Of a DNA stretch of 50,605 nt, positions 31,023 to 41,666 are shown piece by piece. This stretch comes from Streptomyces cinerochromogenes (GTDB taxonomy: Bacteria > Actinomycetota > Actinomycetes > Streptomycetales > Streptomycetaceae): contig NZ_BMRM01000035.1 in NCBI RefSeq assembly GCF_014648635.1, positions 1-50,605 of the forward strand, in the 5' to 3' direction. The notes under the pieces are model-generated. The model searched no databases. It was given only the letters and a program-made list of their open reading frames with translations, and was not told where the DNA came from. The translations under genes and the position numbers were made by a program. How positions within the stretch are numbered: position 1 is the first letter of the stretch; every line of letters begins with the position of its first letter.

Positions 31023-31343
31023 TCAGCCGCCGACCTGGATACCGGCCATCCGCTTCCACTCGTACGGACCCGTGGTCACCTTCGCCGCGAACTCGCCGTC
31101 GAAGGACTCGTGGACCGTGAGGCCCGCCTTCTCGACGGCCTTCTCGGCGACCTCGTACGTGGGGGCCACCAGGTCGCCCCAGCCGCCGTCCTCGCCGACG
31201 AGGACGATGCGGGCGCCGCGCCGGCCGATGTAGGCCACCTGGCCCTCGGCGCCGCCGTGGGCCTTGGAGAAGGCGCTGATCTCCCGGGCGAGCCTGGCCA
31301 CCGTGCGCTCGGCCCTCGCGTCAACCTGCTGCGTGTCTGCCAT
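31023..31343 (-). CDS. Conserved small hypothetical protein
   Basis: A 106-residue soluble protein: MADTQQVDARAERTVARLAR, a basic-acidic first helix, then a region with VAYIGRRGARIVLVGEDGGWGDLVAP and FAAKVTTGPYEWKRMAGIQ. I do not recognise a catalytic motif. Its place next to ctaB appears conserved in relatives (from memory). ATG at 31343; the upstream open frame has no ribosome site. No function is proposed. Confidence 0.8.
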   Translation of the reverse strand: MADTQQVDARAERTVARLAREISAFSKAHGGAEGQVAYIGRRGARIVLVGEDGGWGDLVAPTYEVAEKAVEKAGLTVHESFDGEFAAKVTTGPYEWKRMAGIQVGG

Positions 31344-31401
31344 GGCCACGATGCTACCGACGAGTAGATCGACTGGCGAGAGCAGGCTTCTGTGACGTGC
31401 G

Positions 31402-32385
31402 TCAGCGCAGGAAGGGGTCCACCGCGATCGCCACGAACAGCAGCGACACATAGGTGATCGACCAGTGGAACAGCCGCATCTCCTTCAGCTTCGCGCCCGT
31501 GACCTCGGCCTTGGCCCGGTTCTGCAGCGCGTGCGCCTCCCACAGCCACCATCCGCCGGCCGCCAGTGCGACGGCCGTGTAGAACCAGCCGGTGTAGCCG
31601 AGGGGGGTGAGGAGCAGGGAGACGGCGACCATGACCCAGCTGTAGAGGACGATCTGCCGGGCCACGACCTTGTTGGAGGCGATGACCGGCAGCATCGGCA
31701 CGCCCACGCGCGCGTAGTCGTCCTTCACCTTCATGGACAGCGGCCAGTAGTGCGGCGGGGTCCAGAAGAAGATCACCATGAACAGGACGACCGGCGCCCA
31801 GGAGAGCGAGTCGGTCACCGCCGACCAGCCGATGAGCACGGGCATGCAGCCCGCGATGCCGCCCCACACGATGTTCTGCGACGTCCGCCGCTTGAGGATC
31901 ATGGTGTAGACGACGACGTAGAAGAGGAGTGCCCCGAGGGAGAGCCAGGCGCTCAGCCAGTTGACGGTGAGGCCGAACAGCAGTGTCGAGACGACCGCCA
32001 GGGTGATGCCGAAGACCAGGCACTCGACCGGGCTGACCATGCCGGTCACCAGGGGCCGCTGGGAGGTGCGGTCCATCAGGGCGTCGATGTCCCGGTCGAT
32101 GTACATGTTCAGCGCGTTGGCGCCGCCCGCGGAGAGGTAGCCGCCGAGGCAGGTCAGCAGGACCAGCGTCAGGTCGGGCACACCCTGCTGCGCGAGGAAC
32201 ATGACCGGAACGGTGGTGATGAGCAGCAGCTCGATGATCCGCGGCTTGGTCAGCGCCACGAACGCCTTGACACGGGCCCCGAACGGCCGATGAACCGGGC
32301 CCTGGTTCGCACCAGGAACCACACCCTCCCCCAGAGCCTTAAGGGCCTGGGAGGTGCCCCCAGGACGGGATTCGACGGCCGTCAC
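31402..32385 (-). CDS. ctaB: Protohaem IX farnesyltransferase (haem O synthase)
   Basis: A 327-residue UbiA-family membrane prenyltransferase that attaches farnesyl to haem B. The first Asp-rich motif is NMYIDRDIDALMDRTSQRPL, the second is in FWTPPHYWPLSMKVKDDYARVGVPM. About nine helices. GTG at 32385 (VTAVESRPGG) has AGGGG upstream; an ATG 21 bp earlier is possible. The first 40 residues include GGTSQALKALGEGVVPG, encoded by a hairpin-forming repeat (32322-32356), so this N-terminal part looks inserted and is probably dispensable. Supplies haem O to CtaA. Confidence 0.94.
   Translation of the reverse strand: MTAVESRPGGTSQALKALGEGVVPGANQGPVHRPFGARVKAFVALTKPRIIELLLITTVPVMFLAQQGVPDLTLVLLTCLGGYLSAGGANALNMYIDRDIDALMDRTSQRPLVTGMVSPVECLVFGITLAVVSTLLFGLTVNWLSAWLSLGALLFYVVVYTMILKRRTSQNIVWGGIAGCMPVLIGWSAVTDSLSWAPVVLFMVIFFWTPPHYWPLSMKVKDDYARVGVPMLPVIASNKVVARQIVLYSWVMVAVSLLLTPLGYTGWFYTAVALAAGGWWLWEAHALQNRAKAEVTGAKLKEMRLFHWSITYVSLLFVAIAVDPFLR
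32322..32356. repeat. REP-like imperfect palindrome inside the 5' end of ctaB
   Basis: CACCCTCCCCCAG and CTGGGAGGTG form an imperfect stem around AGCCTTAAGGGC. The pattern of GGGAGGTGCCCCC and CTCCCCCAG resembles a small interspersed palindrome I remember as common in Streptomyces genomes, normally between genes. Confidence 0.45.
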
Positions 32386-32783
32386 GCACACCCCTGACAG
32401 AGACATCCCAGCAAGCCTTCCCGTGTGAAGTCGCGGTAAAGGCTCGCGCGTACCACGCCACTTTAGACGTTGCCCATACCCCGGCCTTCGCGGGGGTGGG
32501 GTCGTGTTGGCGGCCCCGGGCAGGAGGCGCCCCATAAGAGGGGACAGGGCACTCGATTGAGCGCTCAGATGACCGGCTCCGTATTCATGTGCCACATGGC
32601 ATGTTCTGGCCAGTCGGGAGGCGGATCGCGCGGACTCCCGGCAGTCTGGAATTACTCGAAAAAACGCACGTCCTCACGGGGGTAGGCTCGACAACGGCCG
32701 GTGGGCGCCCAGCACGCCGGCGGCCGGGGGGCACATGCCCCGACGACCGGCGACCGACATGTGGAGAGGAGCCCTGACCCAGG
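32386..32783. other. Divergent ctaB/tkt intergenic region
   Basis: A 398-bp gap holding both promoters. TAAAGT on the minus strand near 32462-32467 is a candidate -10 box for ctaB; TAGGCT at about 32683-32688 is one for tkt. CCCCGGCCTTCGCGGGGG near 32476-32493 can form a small hairpin. GAGAGGAG at 32764-32771 is the likely tkt ribosome site. No gene is seen. Confidence 0.45.
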
Positions 32784-34871
<2,088 letters not shown>

Positions 34872-34904
34872 CGCTCACATACGACACGTAGGAGATGTAA
34901 TTCC

Positions 34905-36023
34905 ATGACAGACGCACTCAAGCGCCTCTCCGAGGAAGGCGTCGCGATCTGGCTGGACGACCTGTCGCGCAAGCGGATCACGTCCGGCAACCTCGCCGAG
35001 CTGATCGACCAGCAGCACGTCGTGGGCGTCACCACCAACCCGACGATCTTCCAGAAGGCGATCTCCCAGGGCGACGGGTACGACCAGCAGCTGTCGGACC
35101 TCGCCGCCCGCAAGGTCACCGTCGAAGAGGCCATCCGCATGATCACGACGGCGGACGTCCGTGACGCCGCCGACATCCTGCGCCCGGTCTTCGACGCCAC
35201 GGGCGGCCAGGACGGCCGGGTCTCCATCGAGGTCGACCCGCGCCTGGCGCACAACGAGCACGCCACCGTCGCCGAGGCCAAGCAGCTGGCCTGGCTGGTG
35301 GACCGCCCGAACACCCTCATCAAGATCCCGGCCACCATGGCGGGCATCCCGGCGATCACCGAGGTCATCGGCCTCGGCATCAGCGTCAACGTCACGCTGA
35401 TCTTCTCGCTGGAGCGCTACCGCGCGGTCATGGACGCCTACCTGAGCGGTCTGGAGAAGGCCAAGGAGCGCGGCCTGGACCTGTCCAAGATCCACTCCGT
35501 GGCGTCCTTCTTCGTGTCCCGCGTGGACACCGAGATCGACAAGCGGCTGGACGGCATCGGCACCGACGAGGCCAAGGCGCTGCGCGGCAAGGCCGCCCTC
35601 GCCAACGCCCGGCTCGCCTACCAGGCGTACGAGGAGGTCTTCTCCTCGGACCGCTGGAGCGCGCTGGAGAACGCGGGCGCCAACAAGCAGCGTCCGCTGT
35701 GGGCGTCGACCGGCGTGAAGGACCCGGCGTACCCGGACACCCTGTACGTCACCGAGCTGGTCGCCCCCAACACGGTCAACACCATGCCGGAGGCCACGCT
35801 GGAGGCCACCGACGACCACGGTGAGATCACCGGCAACACCATCGCCGGCACCTACGAGCAGGCCCGTGCCGACCTCGACGCCCTGGAGAGGCTCGGCATC
35901 TCCTACGACGACGTCGTGCGGGTACTGGAGGAGGAGGGCGTCGAGAAGTTCGAGGCGTCCTGGAACGACCTGCTCAAGTCCACCCAGGCGGAGCTCGAAC
36001 GCCTCGCCCCTTCGGAGGGCTGA
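34905..36023 (+). CDS. tal: Transaldolase
   Basis: A 372-residue transaldolase of the long TalB-unlike actinobacterial type. The Schiff-base lysine is K140 in NTLIKIPATMAGIPA; GVTTNPTIFQKA and VNVTLIFSLERYRAVMDAYL are typical strands, and ASFFVSRVDTEIDKRLD follows. It moves a dihydroxyacetone unit between sugar phosphates. TAGGAGAT ribosome site before the ATG; 33 bp after tkt and one base before zwf. Confidence 0.97.
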   Translation: MTDALKRLSEEGVAIWLDDLSRKRITSGNLAELIDQQHVVGVTTNPTIFQKAISQGDGYDQQLSDLAARKVTVEEAIRMITTADVRDAADILRPVFDATGGQDGRVSIEVDPRLAHNEHATVAEAKQLAWLVDRPNTLIKIPATMAGIPAITEVIGLGISVNVTLIFSLERYRAVMDAYLSGLEKAKERGLDLSKIHSVASFFVSRVDTEIDKRLDGIGTDEAKALRGKAALANARLAYQAYEEVFSSDRWSALENAGANKQRPLWASTGVKDPAYPDTLYVTELVAPNTVNTMPEATLEATDDHGEITGNTIAGTYEQARADLDALERLGISYDDVVRVLEEEGVEKFEASWNDLLKSTQAELERLAPSEG

Positions 36024-36024
36024 G

Positions 36025-37563
36025 TTGTCACCCGTTTCCGGTTCCGGAGCGAACCCGCTTCGTGACCCGGCCGACCGACGGCTCCCGCGCATCGCGGGGC
36101 CGTCGGGCCTGGTCATCTTCGGTGTCACGGGCGACCTGTCGCGCAAGAAGCTGATGCCGGCCGTGTACGACCTCGCCAACCGGGGTCTGCTGCCGCCGGG
36201 GTTCTCGCTGGTGGGCTTCGCCCGCCGCGACTGGGAGCACGAGGACTTCGCCCAGGTCGTGCACGACGCGGTGAAGGAACACTCGCGCACTCCGTTCCGT
36301 GAGGAGGTCTGGCAGCAGCTCATCCAGGGGATGCGCTTCGTCCAGGGCACCTTCGACGACGACGAGGCGTTCGAGCGGCTGCGCGCCACCATCGAGGAGC
36401 TGGACAAGGCACAGGGCACGGGCGGCAACTTCGCCTTCTACCTGTCCGTGCCGCCGCGCTCCTTCCCGGTGGTCATCCAGCAGCTGAAGAAGCACGGCCT
36501 GGCCGACCAGAGCAGTGGCTCCTGGCGGCGCGCGGTCATCGAGAAGCCGTTCGGCCACGACCTGAAGTCGGCCGAGGAGCTGAACAAGGTCGTGCACGAG
36601 GTGTTCGAGCCGGAGCAGGTGTTCCGGATCGACCACTACCTCGGCAAGGAGACCGTCCAGAACATCCTGGCGCTGCGCTTCGCCAACACGATGTTCGAGC
36701 CGATCTGGAACCGGTCCTTCGTGGACCACGTGCAGATCACGATGGCCGAGGACATCGGCATCGGCGGCCGGGCCGGCTACTACGACGGCATCGGCGCCGC
36801 CCGGGACGTCATCCAGAACCACCTGCTCCAGCTGATGGCGCTCACCGCGATGGAGGAGCCGGCCTCCTTCGACGCGGACGCGCTGGCCGCGGAGAAGGAG
36901 AAGGTGCTCGGCGCCGTCCGGCTGCCGAAGGACCTGGGCGCCAACACCGTGCGCGGGCAGTACGCGGCGGGCTGGCAGGGCGGCGAGAAGGTCATCGGCT
37001 ACCTCGAAGAAGAGGGCATCGACGCCAAGTCGAAGACCGACACCTACGCCGCGGTCAAGCTGGAGATCGACAACCGCCGCTGGGCGGGCGTCCCCTTCTA
37101 CCTGCGCACCGGCAAGCGCCTCGGCCGCCGCGTCACCGAGATCGCGGTCGTCTTCCAGCGCGCCCCGCACTCCCCGTTCGACACCACGGCCACCGAGGAA
37201 CTGGGCCAGAACGCGATCGTCATCCGGGTCCAGCCGGACGAGGGCGTCACGGTCCGCTTCGGTTCCAAGGTGCCGGGCACCTCGATGGAGATCCGGGACG
37301 TCTCCATGGACTTCGCCTACGGCGAGTCGTTCACGGAGTCCAGCCCGGAGGCGTACGAGCGGCTCATCCTCGACGTCCTGCTCGGCGACGCCAACCTCTT
37401 CCCGCGCACGGAGGAGGTCGAGCTGTCCTGGAAGATCCTCGACCCGATCGAGGAGTACTGGGACAAGCACGGCAGGCCCGCGCAGTACAAGTCGGGCACC
37501 TGGGGTCCCGTGGAAGCGGACGAGATGCTCGCACGAGACGGACGGAGCTGGCGCCGGCCATGA
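36025..37563 (+). CDS. zwf: Glucose-6-phosphate 1-dehydrogenase
   Basis: A 512-residue enzyme that oxidises glucose 6-phosphate with NADP, the entry step of the oxidative pentose phosphate pathway. Cofactor loop IFGVTGDLSRKK (31-42); active-site RIDHYLGKE from about residue 201; EKPFGHDL and the structural-site region near the C-terminus are present. The start is a TTG one base after the tal stop, with GGAGGG 7 nt upstream; no ATG or GTG in frame fits the expected length. The OpcA activator is encoded next with an ATGA overlap. Confidence 0.96.
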   Translation: MSPVSGSGANPLRDPADRRLPRIAGPSGLVIFGVTGDLSRKKLMPAVYDLANRGLLPPGFSLVGFARRDWEHEDFAQVVHDAVKEHSRTPFREEVWQQLIQGMRFVQGTFDDDEAFERLRATIEELDKAQGTGGNFAFYLSVPPRSFPVVIQQLKKHGLADQSSGSWRRAVIEKPFGHDLKSAEELNKVVHEVFEPEQVFRIDHYLGKETVQNILALRFANTMFEPIWNRSFVDHVQITMAEDIGIGGRAGYYDGIGAARDVIQNHLLQLMALTAMEEPASFDADALAAEKEKVLGAVRLPKDLGANTVRGQYAAGWQGGEKVIGYLEEEGIDAKSKTDTYAAVKLEIDNRRWAGVPFYLRTGKRLGRRVTEIAVVFQRAPHSPFDTTATEELGQNAIVIRVQPDEGVTVRFGSKVPGTSMEIRDVSMDFAYGESFTESSPEAYERLILDVLLGDANLFPRTEEVELSWKILDPIEEYWDKHGRPAQYKSGTWGPVEADEMLARDGRSWRRP

Positions 37564-38624
37564 AGATAGACCTGACCGACACCACCGCCGGAGCGATCAA
37601 CAAGGCGCTCGTGCAGGGCCGCCGCGCCATCGGCACACCCGCCGTCGGCATGGTGCTGACCCTCGTCCTCGTCACCGACGAGGAGAACGCCTACGACGCC
37701 CTGAAGGCCGCCAACGACGCCTCGCGCGAGCACCCCTCGCGCACACTCGTGGTGATCAAGCGGGTCTCCCGCTCCCCGCGCGACCGTACGACCTCGCGTC
37801 TGGACGCCGAGGTGCGGGTGGGCGCGGACGCGGGCACCGGCGAGACGGTCGTCCTGCGGCTGTACGGCGAGGCGGCCGACCACGCCGACTCGGTGGTCCT
37901 GCCGCTGCTGCTGCCGGACGCCCCGGTGGTCGTGTGGTGGCCGGTGAACGCCCCGCTCGACCCGGCGAAGGACCCGCTGGGCGCGCTCGCCCAGCGCCGG
38001 GTCACCGACAGCTACGCCTCCGAGCAGCCGGTGCGGGAGCTGTCGGCCCGCGCCGCGGCCTACACGCCCGGCGACACCGACCTGTCCTGGACGAGGATCA
38101 CGCCGTGGCGTTCCATGCTCGCGGCGGCGCTCGACCAGGTCACCTGTGAGGTGAAGGCCGTGGAGGTGGAGGGCGAGGAGTTCAACCCGAGCTGTGAGCT
38201 GCTGGCGATGTGGCTCGCGGACCGGCTGGACGTGCCGGTGAAGCGTTCGCTGTCGTCGGGCCCCGGTCTGACGGCGGTCCGCATGGACACCACTCAGGGC
38301 CCGATCACGCTGGACCGGGCCGACGGCTCGCTGGCCACGCTGTCCATCGAGGGCCAGCCGGCCCGCGCGGTGGCGCTGAAGCGGCGGGACACCGCCGAGC
38401 TGATCGCGGAGGAGCTGCGCCGGCTGGACCCGGACGACACCTACGCGTCGGCGCTGCGCTTCGGCGTGGAGCGGCTGAACACGGTTCCGCAGCAGACGTC
38501 CGAGGCCCCGGCCGAACCGGTCGCGGAACCGGAACCGGTCGAGGAAGCGGCCAAGGCCCCCGCGAAGAAGGCGGCGGCCCGGACCGCGAAGAAGGCACCG
38601 GCGAGGAAGGCGACGGCGAAGTGA
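37560..38624 (+). CDS. opcA: OpcA, glucose-6-phosphate dehydrogenase assembly protein
   Basis: A 354-residue OpcA, required for full activity of Zwf in cyanobacteria and actinobacteria. Core sequence MKIDLTDTTAGAINKALVQ and VWWPVNAPLDPAKDPLG is typical. The last 45 or so residues are unusual: an acidic Pro/Glu stretch followed by a Lys/Ala-rich tail (AKKAAARTAKKAPARKATAK), like linker histones. It overlaps zwf (ATGA) and pgl (GTGA), so the three are translated together. Confidence 0.94.
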   Translation: MKIDLTDTTAGAINKALVQGRRAIGTPAVGMVLTLVLVTDEENAYDALKAANDASREHPSRTLVVIKRVSRSPRDRTTSRLDAEVRVGADAGTGETVVLRLYGEAADHADSVVLPLLLPDAPVVVWWPVNAPLDPAKDPLGALAQRRVTDSYASEQPVRELSARAAAYTPGDTDLSWTRITPWRSMLAAALDQVTCEVKAVEVEGEEFNPSCELLAMWLADRLDVPVKRSLSSGPGLTAVRMDTTQGPITLDRADGSLATLSIEGQPARAVALKRRDTAELIAEELRRLDPDDTYASALRFGVERLNTVPQQTSEAPAEPVAEPEPVEEAAKAPAKKAAARTAKKAPARKATAK

Positions 38625-39403
38625 GCACTCCGCAGCTGGTCGTCCACCGCGACAAGGAGCTGATGGCGCAGGCCGCCGCGGCCCGCCTGATCACGAAGAT
38701 CGTGGACGCGCAGGCCTCCCGGGGCACCGCGTCCGTGGTCCTCACCGGCGGCCGCAACGGCAACGGCCTGCTGGCCGCGCTGGCGGCGGCCCCCGCCCGG
38801 GACGCCGTCGACTGGAGCCGCCTCGACCTGTGGTGGGGCGACGAGCGCTACCTCCCCGAGGGCGACCCCGAGCGCAATGTCACGCAGGCCCGCGAGGCGC
38901 TGCTGGACTCCGTGCCGCTGGACCCGGAGCGCGTGCACGCCATGCCCGCCTCCGACGGCCCGTACGGCGCGGACGTCGAGGCGGCGGCGGAGGCGTACGC
39001 GGCGGAGCTGGCGAAGGCGGCCGGTCCCGAGAACCACGGCTCCGTGCCGACCTTCGACGTCCTGATGCTGGGCGTCGGCCCGGACACCCACGTGGCCTCG
39101 CTCTTCCCCGAGCTGCCCGCGGTCCGGGAGACGGAGCGCACGGTGGTCGGCGTCCACGGCGCCCCCAAGCCGCCGCCGACCCGGATCTCCCTCACCCTCC
39201 CGGCGATCCGCGCGGCCCGCGAGGTCTGGCTCCTCGCGGCCGGCGAGGACAAGGCGGAGGCCGCGGCCATCGCCCTGTCGGGCGCGGGCGAGATCCAGGC
39301 CCCCGCGGCGGGCGCCTACGGCCGCTCCCGCACCCTGTGGCTCCTGGACTCGGCGGCGGCTTCCCAGCTGCCGAGGTCGCTGTATCCGCCGGCGTCCGCG
39401 TGA
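38621..39403 (+). CDS. pgl: 6-phosphogluconolactonase
   Basis: A 260-residue lactonase of the DevB/SOL family that opens 6-phosphogluconolactone, the product of Zwf. Family marks are VVLTGGRNGNGLLAAL, LWWGDERYLPEGDPERN, LGVGPDTHVASLFP and PKPPPTRISLTLPAI. The usual GPDGHTASLFP reads GPDTHVASLFP here, keeping the catalytic His. GTG start overlapping the opcA stop. Last gene of the pentose phosphate operon, followed by a UUCG-type hairpin. Confidence 0.95.
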   Translation: MSTPQLVVHRDKELMAQAAAARLITKIVDAQASRGTASVVLTGGRNGNGLLAALAAAPARDAVDWSRLDLWWGDERYLPEGDPERNVTQAREALLDSVPLDPERVHAMPASDGPYGADVEAAAEAYAAELAKAAGPENHGSVPTFDVLMLGVGPDTHVASLFPELPAVRETERTVVGVHGAPKPPPTRISLTLPAIRAAREVWLLAAGEDKAEAAAIALSGAGEIQAPAAGAYGRSRTLWLLDSAAASQLPRSLYPPASA

Positions 39404-39421
39404 CGTCGGGAGCCGAGTAGT

Positions 39422-39449
39422 GGCGGCGGGGGCTTCGGCCCCCGCCGCC
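39422..39449. terminator. UUCG-tetraloop hairpin between pgl and the sugar ABC operon
   Basis: GGCGGCGGGGGC pairs perfectly with GCCCCCGCCGCC over TTCG. It ends two bases before the stop of the convergent permease gene and can serve both units. Confidence 0.85.
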
Positions 39450-39450
39450 G

Positions 39451-40290
39451 CTATTTGACCGACCCGGCCATCACGCCCTGCACGAAGTGCCGCTGGAAGG
39501 CGAAGAACACCACCACCGGCACGATCAGGGACAGGAACGCGCCCGGGGCCAGGACGTCGATGTTGCTGCCGAACTGGCGGATCTGGGACTGGAGTTGCAC
39601 GGTCAGCGGCTGGGCGGAGCTGTCGGCGAAGAGCAGGGCGACCAGCATGTCGTTCCAGACCCACAGGAACTGGAAGATGGCGAGCGAGGCGATCGCCGGG
39701 CGGCCCACCGGCAGGACGAGGCGGGTGAAGATGCGCCACTCGCTGCCGCCGTCCATCCGGGCCGCCTCCAGCATCTCCTTCGGGATGTCCGCGAAGTAGT
39801 TGCGGAGCAGGAAGACGGCGAAGGGCAGGCCGTAGGCGACGTGGAAGAGGACCACTCCGGGGATCGTGCCGAACAGGCCCAGGGCGCCGAAGAGTTTGGC
39901 GACGGGGAGCAGGCCGATCTGCACCGGCACCACCAACAGGGCGACCACCAGCAGGAACAGGGGTTCCCGGAGCGGGAAGTCCAGCCAGGCGAAGGCGTAT
40001 CCGGCGAGGGCCGCGATGACGACGACCAGGGTGGTGGCCGGCACCGAGATCAGCACGGTGTTCCAGAAGGCCTGGGTGATGCCGGCGTTCTTCAGCAGCG
40101 CCGCGTAGTTGTCGAAGGACAGCTGGCCGGGGCTGGCCAGCGCCGTCCACCAGCCGCCCTTGGCGGTGTCCTGGGCCGAGCGGAGGGAGGACAGGAACAG
40201 GCCCGCCAGCGGGGTCAGCCAGACCAGGCCGATCACCACCAGGAACGCCTGCACCAGGGCGCTGCCCAGGCCTCTCCTGATCGCGTTCAT
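39451..40290 (-). CDS. Sugar ABC transporter permease, MalG type
   Basis: A 279-residue inner-membrane permease with six predicted helices. The EAA loop that contacts the ATPase is EMLEAARMDGGSEWRIFTRLVLPVGRP. The C-terminus HFVQGVMAGSVK is the standard MalG-type ending. Last gene of the leftward operon glucosidase, binding protein, MalF-type, MalG-type; 10 bp after the previous gene. No ATPase gene is present, so it probably uses the shared MsiK-like ATPase known in Streptomyces. Confidence 0.95.
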   Translation of the reverse strand: MNAIRRGLGSALVQAFLVVIGLVWLTPLAGLFLSSLRSAQDTAKGGWWTALASPGQLSFDNYAALLKNAGITQAFWNTVLISVPATTLVVVIAALAGYAFAWLDFPLREPLFLLVVALLVVPVQIGLLPVAKLFGALGLFGTIPGVVLFHVAYGLPFAVFLLRNYFADIPKEMLEAARMDGGSEWRIFTRLVLPVGRPAIASLAIFQFLWVWNDMLVALLFADSSAQPLTVQLQSQIRQFGSNIDVLAPGAFLSLIVPVVVFFAFQRHFVQGVMAGSVK

Positions 40291-40300
40291 CGCTGACTCC

Positions 40301-41653
40301 TCATCGTTGGCTGTTGCGGAAGCGGCGGACGTTGAAGACCATCGCGGGGATCACCAGCAGCAGCAGGAGCACGCCGAGGGCGCTGCCGAGGCCCTGGTCG
40401 TTGCCGCCGCCGAAGGAGACCAGCCACATCTGGGTGGCGAGGACGGTGGCGTCCTCCTGCACCGGTCCCGGCGCGATGATGTAGACGAGGTCGAAGACCT
40501 TCATCACGTTGATCACGAGAGTCACGAAGACCACGGTGAGTACGGGCGCGAGCAGCGGCACGGTGATCCGGCGGAAGATCTGCCACTCGTTGGCGCCGTC
40601 CATCCGGGCGGCCTCCAGGGCGTCCCGCGGGAGCGTGGAGAGGCCCGCGCCGATCAGGACCATCGCGAAGCCCGTCCAGATCCACAGGTAGGCGCCGATG
40701 ATCGCCGGGGTGACGAGGGTCGGACCGAGCCAGGAGACGCCCTGGTAGGGCGGGGCGAAGTTCGACTTCGGGAGCTTCACCGTGTACGAGCCGTCGTGCA
40801 GTCCGGTGAAGCGGAAGGAGCCGTCGGCGGCGGTGGTCGTGCTCGCGACCGTCTTTCCGTCGCGCACCGCCTCGACCTTCATGCCGGGCAGGCCGCTCTC
40901 CTTGGGGTCGACCCTGCCCTGCTTCCCTCCCCCGCCCGGGGTGAAGTCCAGGTAGACGACACCGCGCAGTTCACCGGGTCCGGTCGTGTGCGGGGCCGGT
41001 GCGGCGGGCCTGGCCTGTGCGGGCAGGTCCTTGGGCAGGACGCCGACCATGGGGAGCGTGACCGGTCCGCCCGGGTGGGCGGTCGTACGGTAGGAGCCGT
41101 CCGGGTCCTGGGTGAGCAGTCCGGTGCGGCCGCGGGCCGTCGGGTAGGTCGAGGTGCCCTCGAAGGCGTCGTGGACGGAGACGACGGCCGCGTTCAGCAC
41201 GCCCTTGTCGGGGTCCTCGTCGTAGGCGAGCCGGAAGATGATGCCGGCGGCGAGGAAGGACACCGCCATCGGCATGAAGAGGAGCAGTTTGAAGGCGGTC
41301 GCCCAGCGGACCTTCTCCACCAGGACGGCCAGGATCAGGCCGAGGCCGGTGAGCAGGGCGGGGGCGACGACGACCCAGATGGTGGTGTTGCGGATGGCCT
41401 TCAGGGTGGCCGGGTCGCGGAACATCTCCGTGTAGTTGTCGCCGCCGACGAACCGGGTGCCGGAGGCGTCGAAGAAGCTGCGGCCGACGGAGAACAGCAC
41501 CGGGTAGACGACGAGCGCGCCGAGCAGGAGCAGCGCGGGGAAGACGAAGAGCAGGGCGACCGTCCGGCCGCGCCGCCGGCCGCGGCGCGTGGGCGCCGGG
41601 CCGGCGGCGGGCTGCGGGCCCGCCTGCTGCTTCAGAGCGGTGGTGGCGGTCAT
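40301..41653 (-). CDS. Sugar ABC transporter permease, MalF type, with an inserted extracellular domain
   Basis: A 450-residue permease, about 140 residues longer than usual for this class. Helices near 31-58, 90-112 and 120-142 are followed by a soluble insert at about 150-306, then the remaining helices with the EAA loop DALEAARMDGANEWQIFRRI. Within the insert, residues 230-298 (GVVYLDFTPGG to GLHDGSYTVKLP) look like an SdrD B-type or prealbumin-like beta-sandwich. By topology it should face outside the membrane. It could help dock the binding protein or touch the cell wall; its role is not known. Confidence 0.9.
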   Translation of the reverse strand: MTATTALKQQAGPQPAAGPAPTRRGRRRGRTVALLFVFPALLLLGALVVYPVLFSVGRSFFDASGTRFVGGDNYTEMFRDPATLKAIRNTTIWVVVAPALLTGLGLILAVLVEKVRWATAFKLLLFMPMAVSFLAAGIIFRLAYDEDPDKGVLNAAVVSVHDAFEGTSTYPTARGRTGLLTQDPDGSYRTTAHPGGPVTLPMVGVLPKDLPAQARPAAPAPHTTGPGELRGVVYLDFTPGGGGKQGRVDPKESGLPGMKVEAVRDGKTVASTTTAADGSFRFTGLHDGSYTVKLPKSNFAPPYQGVSWLGPTLVTPAIIGAYLWIWTGFAMVLIGAGLSTLPRDALEAARMDGANEWQIFRRITVPLLAPVLTVVFVTLVINVMKVFDLVYIIAPGPVQEDATVLATQMWLVSFGGGNDQGLGSALGVLLLLLVIPAMVFNVRRFRNSQR

Positions 41654-41666
41654 GGTGTGCTGCCGC

